DNA from: Candidatus Delongbacteria bacterium
GTDB taxonomy: Bacteria; JAGOEH01
DNA length: 8,133 bases
NCBI GenBank assembly: GCA_017997825.1
Contig: JAGOEH010000138.1
Coordinates: 1-8,133 of the forward strand
Direction: 5' to 3'
The translations under genes and the position numbers were made by a program. The notes below the pieces were generated by a model. The model did not search any database and was not told the origin of the DNA. It saw only the letters and a program-made list of their open reading frames with translations. Positions 7,050-8,133 of the stretch are shown here, one piece after another; within the stretch, counting starts at the first letter, position 1, and every line of letters begins with the position of its first letter.

Positions 7050-8132
7050 TTAGTCCTTAAGCGGCGTGATCCCTGCAATTCCGACACTGAATTTGGAGGA
7101 TCCTTGGGTATGTTGAATTTTTATGATAGTCTGTTCACGCAAAATACGGCTTAGCTCGCTGTCCAGCGAATCCAGCGCGGTATTGATGATCCCGGTCGAA
7201 AAAATGGCGGAATGGAGGTGATACGAACTTTCTCCCGGGAAATGGGCCCTGATTTTGGGATCCAGACGGGATTTGTCCCGGCAGACGATCCCGCTCATCA
7301 CCAAGATATGGTCGACATATTCCGGATCGACCGAAAAATTCATCCATTCGGGCAGGTTATCACGGGAAAAGATATTCGAATCGCCGGGGGTTCGGTTCTC
7401 CGCCAGCGGAATTTTCTTCAGGTTCATGCCTTTATGGCCTTTGGACTCGGCGATCATCACCATTCCGAAGAGATTGGATTCCACCTCGCCTTGAATCACC
7501 CGCATCAATTCATTCAGATCGATCAGGGCATCTTTGCGGGAGAAGGCGATGGTCCGGGAGTAATCACCCGAATAACCGAATCCGTGAAGAAATTGGTAAT
7601 CGACGTGGACGCTTTGGGGGGAGTATTCGACGAAATCCGGCATGGAGCGTTTGGAGGCCGGGTAGAAATAGATATTATGGTTCAGCAGAACGGTTTCGCC
7701 CAGATGCCGGCATACGTCCTCGGCATTCTCCCCTACCGCGGCCAATCCGGTACCGAAGCGGACATCGCCCGGGTTGACCGAGACCAGATCATCAGGGGTA
7801 AATCCGGCCGTCATCACTTTCTCGGGTTGTCCCAAAACGATCAGGGGATAAATATCATCGGGACCGGATTTGATGCTCAGGTCGATCCCGTCAACACTTT
7901 TTTCAATACATCCGGCGGCATGGGAGTGACCGTTCAGCAGAGCGGCGACCTCTTCCGGCCGGCTGAAGAATTTGAAGATGGAGTAGAAGCCGCTGACGCG
8001 GAAGACTTCCAACACGCTGGGAGCCAAATTATAGAGCAGAATCTGGCCGCCCACCGCCATCAGCTTTTTCTGAGCTGCCAGGAAGACCCGCAATCCGGCG
8101 CTACTGATATACTTGACTTCGGTAAAATCCAC
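7050..8132 (-). CDS. STAS-domain protein with uncharacterised C-terminal region, N-terminus cut by window edge
   Basis: The visible 360 residues begin inside a STAS domain (anti-sigma factor antagonist, SpoIIAA/RsbV fold). DFTEVKYISSAGLRVFLAA is its core strand-helix element, and Ser11 of the visible part aligns with the phosphorylated serine of SpoIIAA. The GTG at 8132 is only the first in-frame start codon at the edge; about 40-50 further STAS residues should lie beyond it. STAS ends near residue 65. The remaining roughly 275 residues form a globular region I cannot assign to a named family. It contains FGTGLAAVGENAEDVCRHLG (126-145), FGYSGDYSRTIAFSRK (185-200) and GMVMIAESKGHKG (223-235), with no membrane segment or signal peptide, so it is cytoplasmic. 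It ends 3 bp before the permease fusion, whose ribosome binding site overlaps its last codons. STAS proteins usually act in partner switching with a serine kinase and a PP2C-type phosphatase; here the link to an importer is unusual. Confidence 0.85.
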   Translation of the reverse strand: MDFTEVKYISSAGLRVFLAAQKKLMAVGGQILLYNLAPSVLEVFRVSGFYSIFKFFSRPEEVAALLNGHSHAAGCIEKSVDGIDLSIKSGPDDIYPLIVLGQPEKVMTAGFTPDDLVSVNPGDVRFGTGLAAVGENAEDVCRHLGETVLLNHNIYFYPASKRSMPDFVEYSPQSVHVDYQFLHGFGYSGDYSRTIAFSRKDALIDLNELMRVIQGEVESNLFGMVMIAESKGHKGMNLKKIPLAENRTPGDSNIFSRDNLPEWMNFSVDPEYVDHILVMSGIVCRDKSRLDPKIRAHFPGESSYHLHSAIFSTGIINTALDSLDSELSRILREQTIIKIQHTQGSSKFSVGIAGITPLKD

Positions 8133-8133
8133 C

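Noticed and set aside
1-8133. CRISPR array, tRNA/rRNA gene, transposase or phage gene
   Set aside because: No regularly spaced repeats, no RNA gene signature and no mobile-element protein motifs were found on either strand; nearly all bases are covered by six minus-strand genes.

Overview
The window looks like a chromosomal segment of a Gram-negative bacterium. GC content is moderate, slightly above half by eye. The gene content (TrpXYZ/COG4120-COG2984-COG1101-type ABC transporter, NMT1-like binding protein, dCache-HAMP receptor, STAS protein) would fit a deltaproteobacterium (Desulfobacterota). That lineage is an inference from gene style; no marker gene confirms it.

All six genes lie on the minus strand and are closely packed, so they read as one operon transcribed from high to low coordinates. 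In transcription order they are: (1) a STAS-domain protein with a long C-terminal part of unknown function, cut by the right edge (7050-8132); (2) a 974-residue fusion of an ABC permease with two consecutive substrate-binding domains (4122-7046); (3) the ABC ATPase (3266-4078); (4) a free-standing substrate-binding protein of the same family as the two fused domains (2234-3196); (5) an unrelated periplasmic binding protein of the NMT1/THI5 type (1112-2107); (6) a membrane receptor with a dCache sensor and a HAMP domain, cut by the left edge (1-1115). Gaps are 3, 43, 69 and about 126 bp, and the last pair overlaps by 4 bp (ATGA). No RNA genes, mobile elements, CRISPR arrays or phage genes are visible. 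No gene-free stretch exceeds 300 bases.

The genes seem to combine import and sensing. The ATPase and the fusion's permease would form one importer of small organic ligands, served by three related receptor domains, two of them tethered to the channel. The NMT1-like protein has no permease or ATPase of its own here and is translationally coupled to the dCache-HAMP receptor, so it may deliver a ligand to that receptor. The STAS protein at the other end suggests a partner-switching output, with the receptor's missing C-terminus perhaps a SpoIIE/RsbU-type phosphatase. That last link is a prediction, because the output domain lies outside the window.

The most unusual points are the permease-SBP-SBP fusion, the cysteine cluster in its last domain, the uncharacterised domain of the STAS protein, and the combination of importer and signalling genes.
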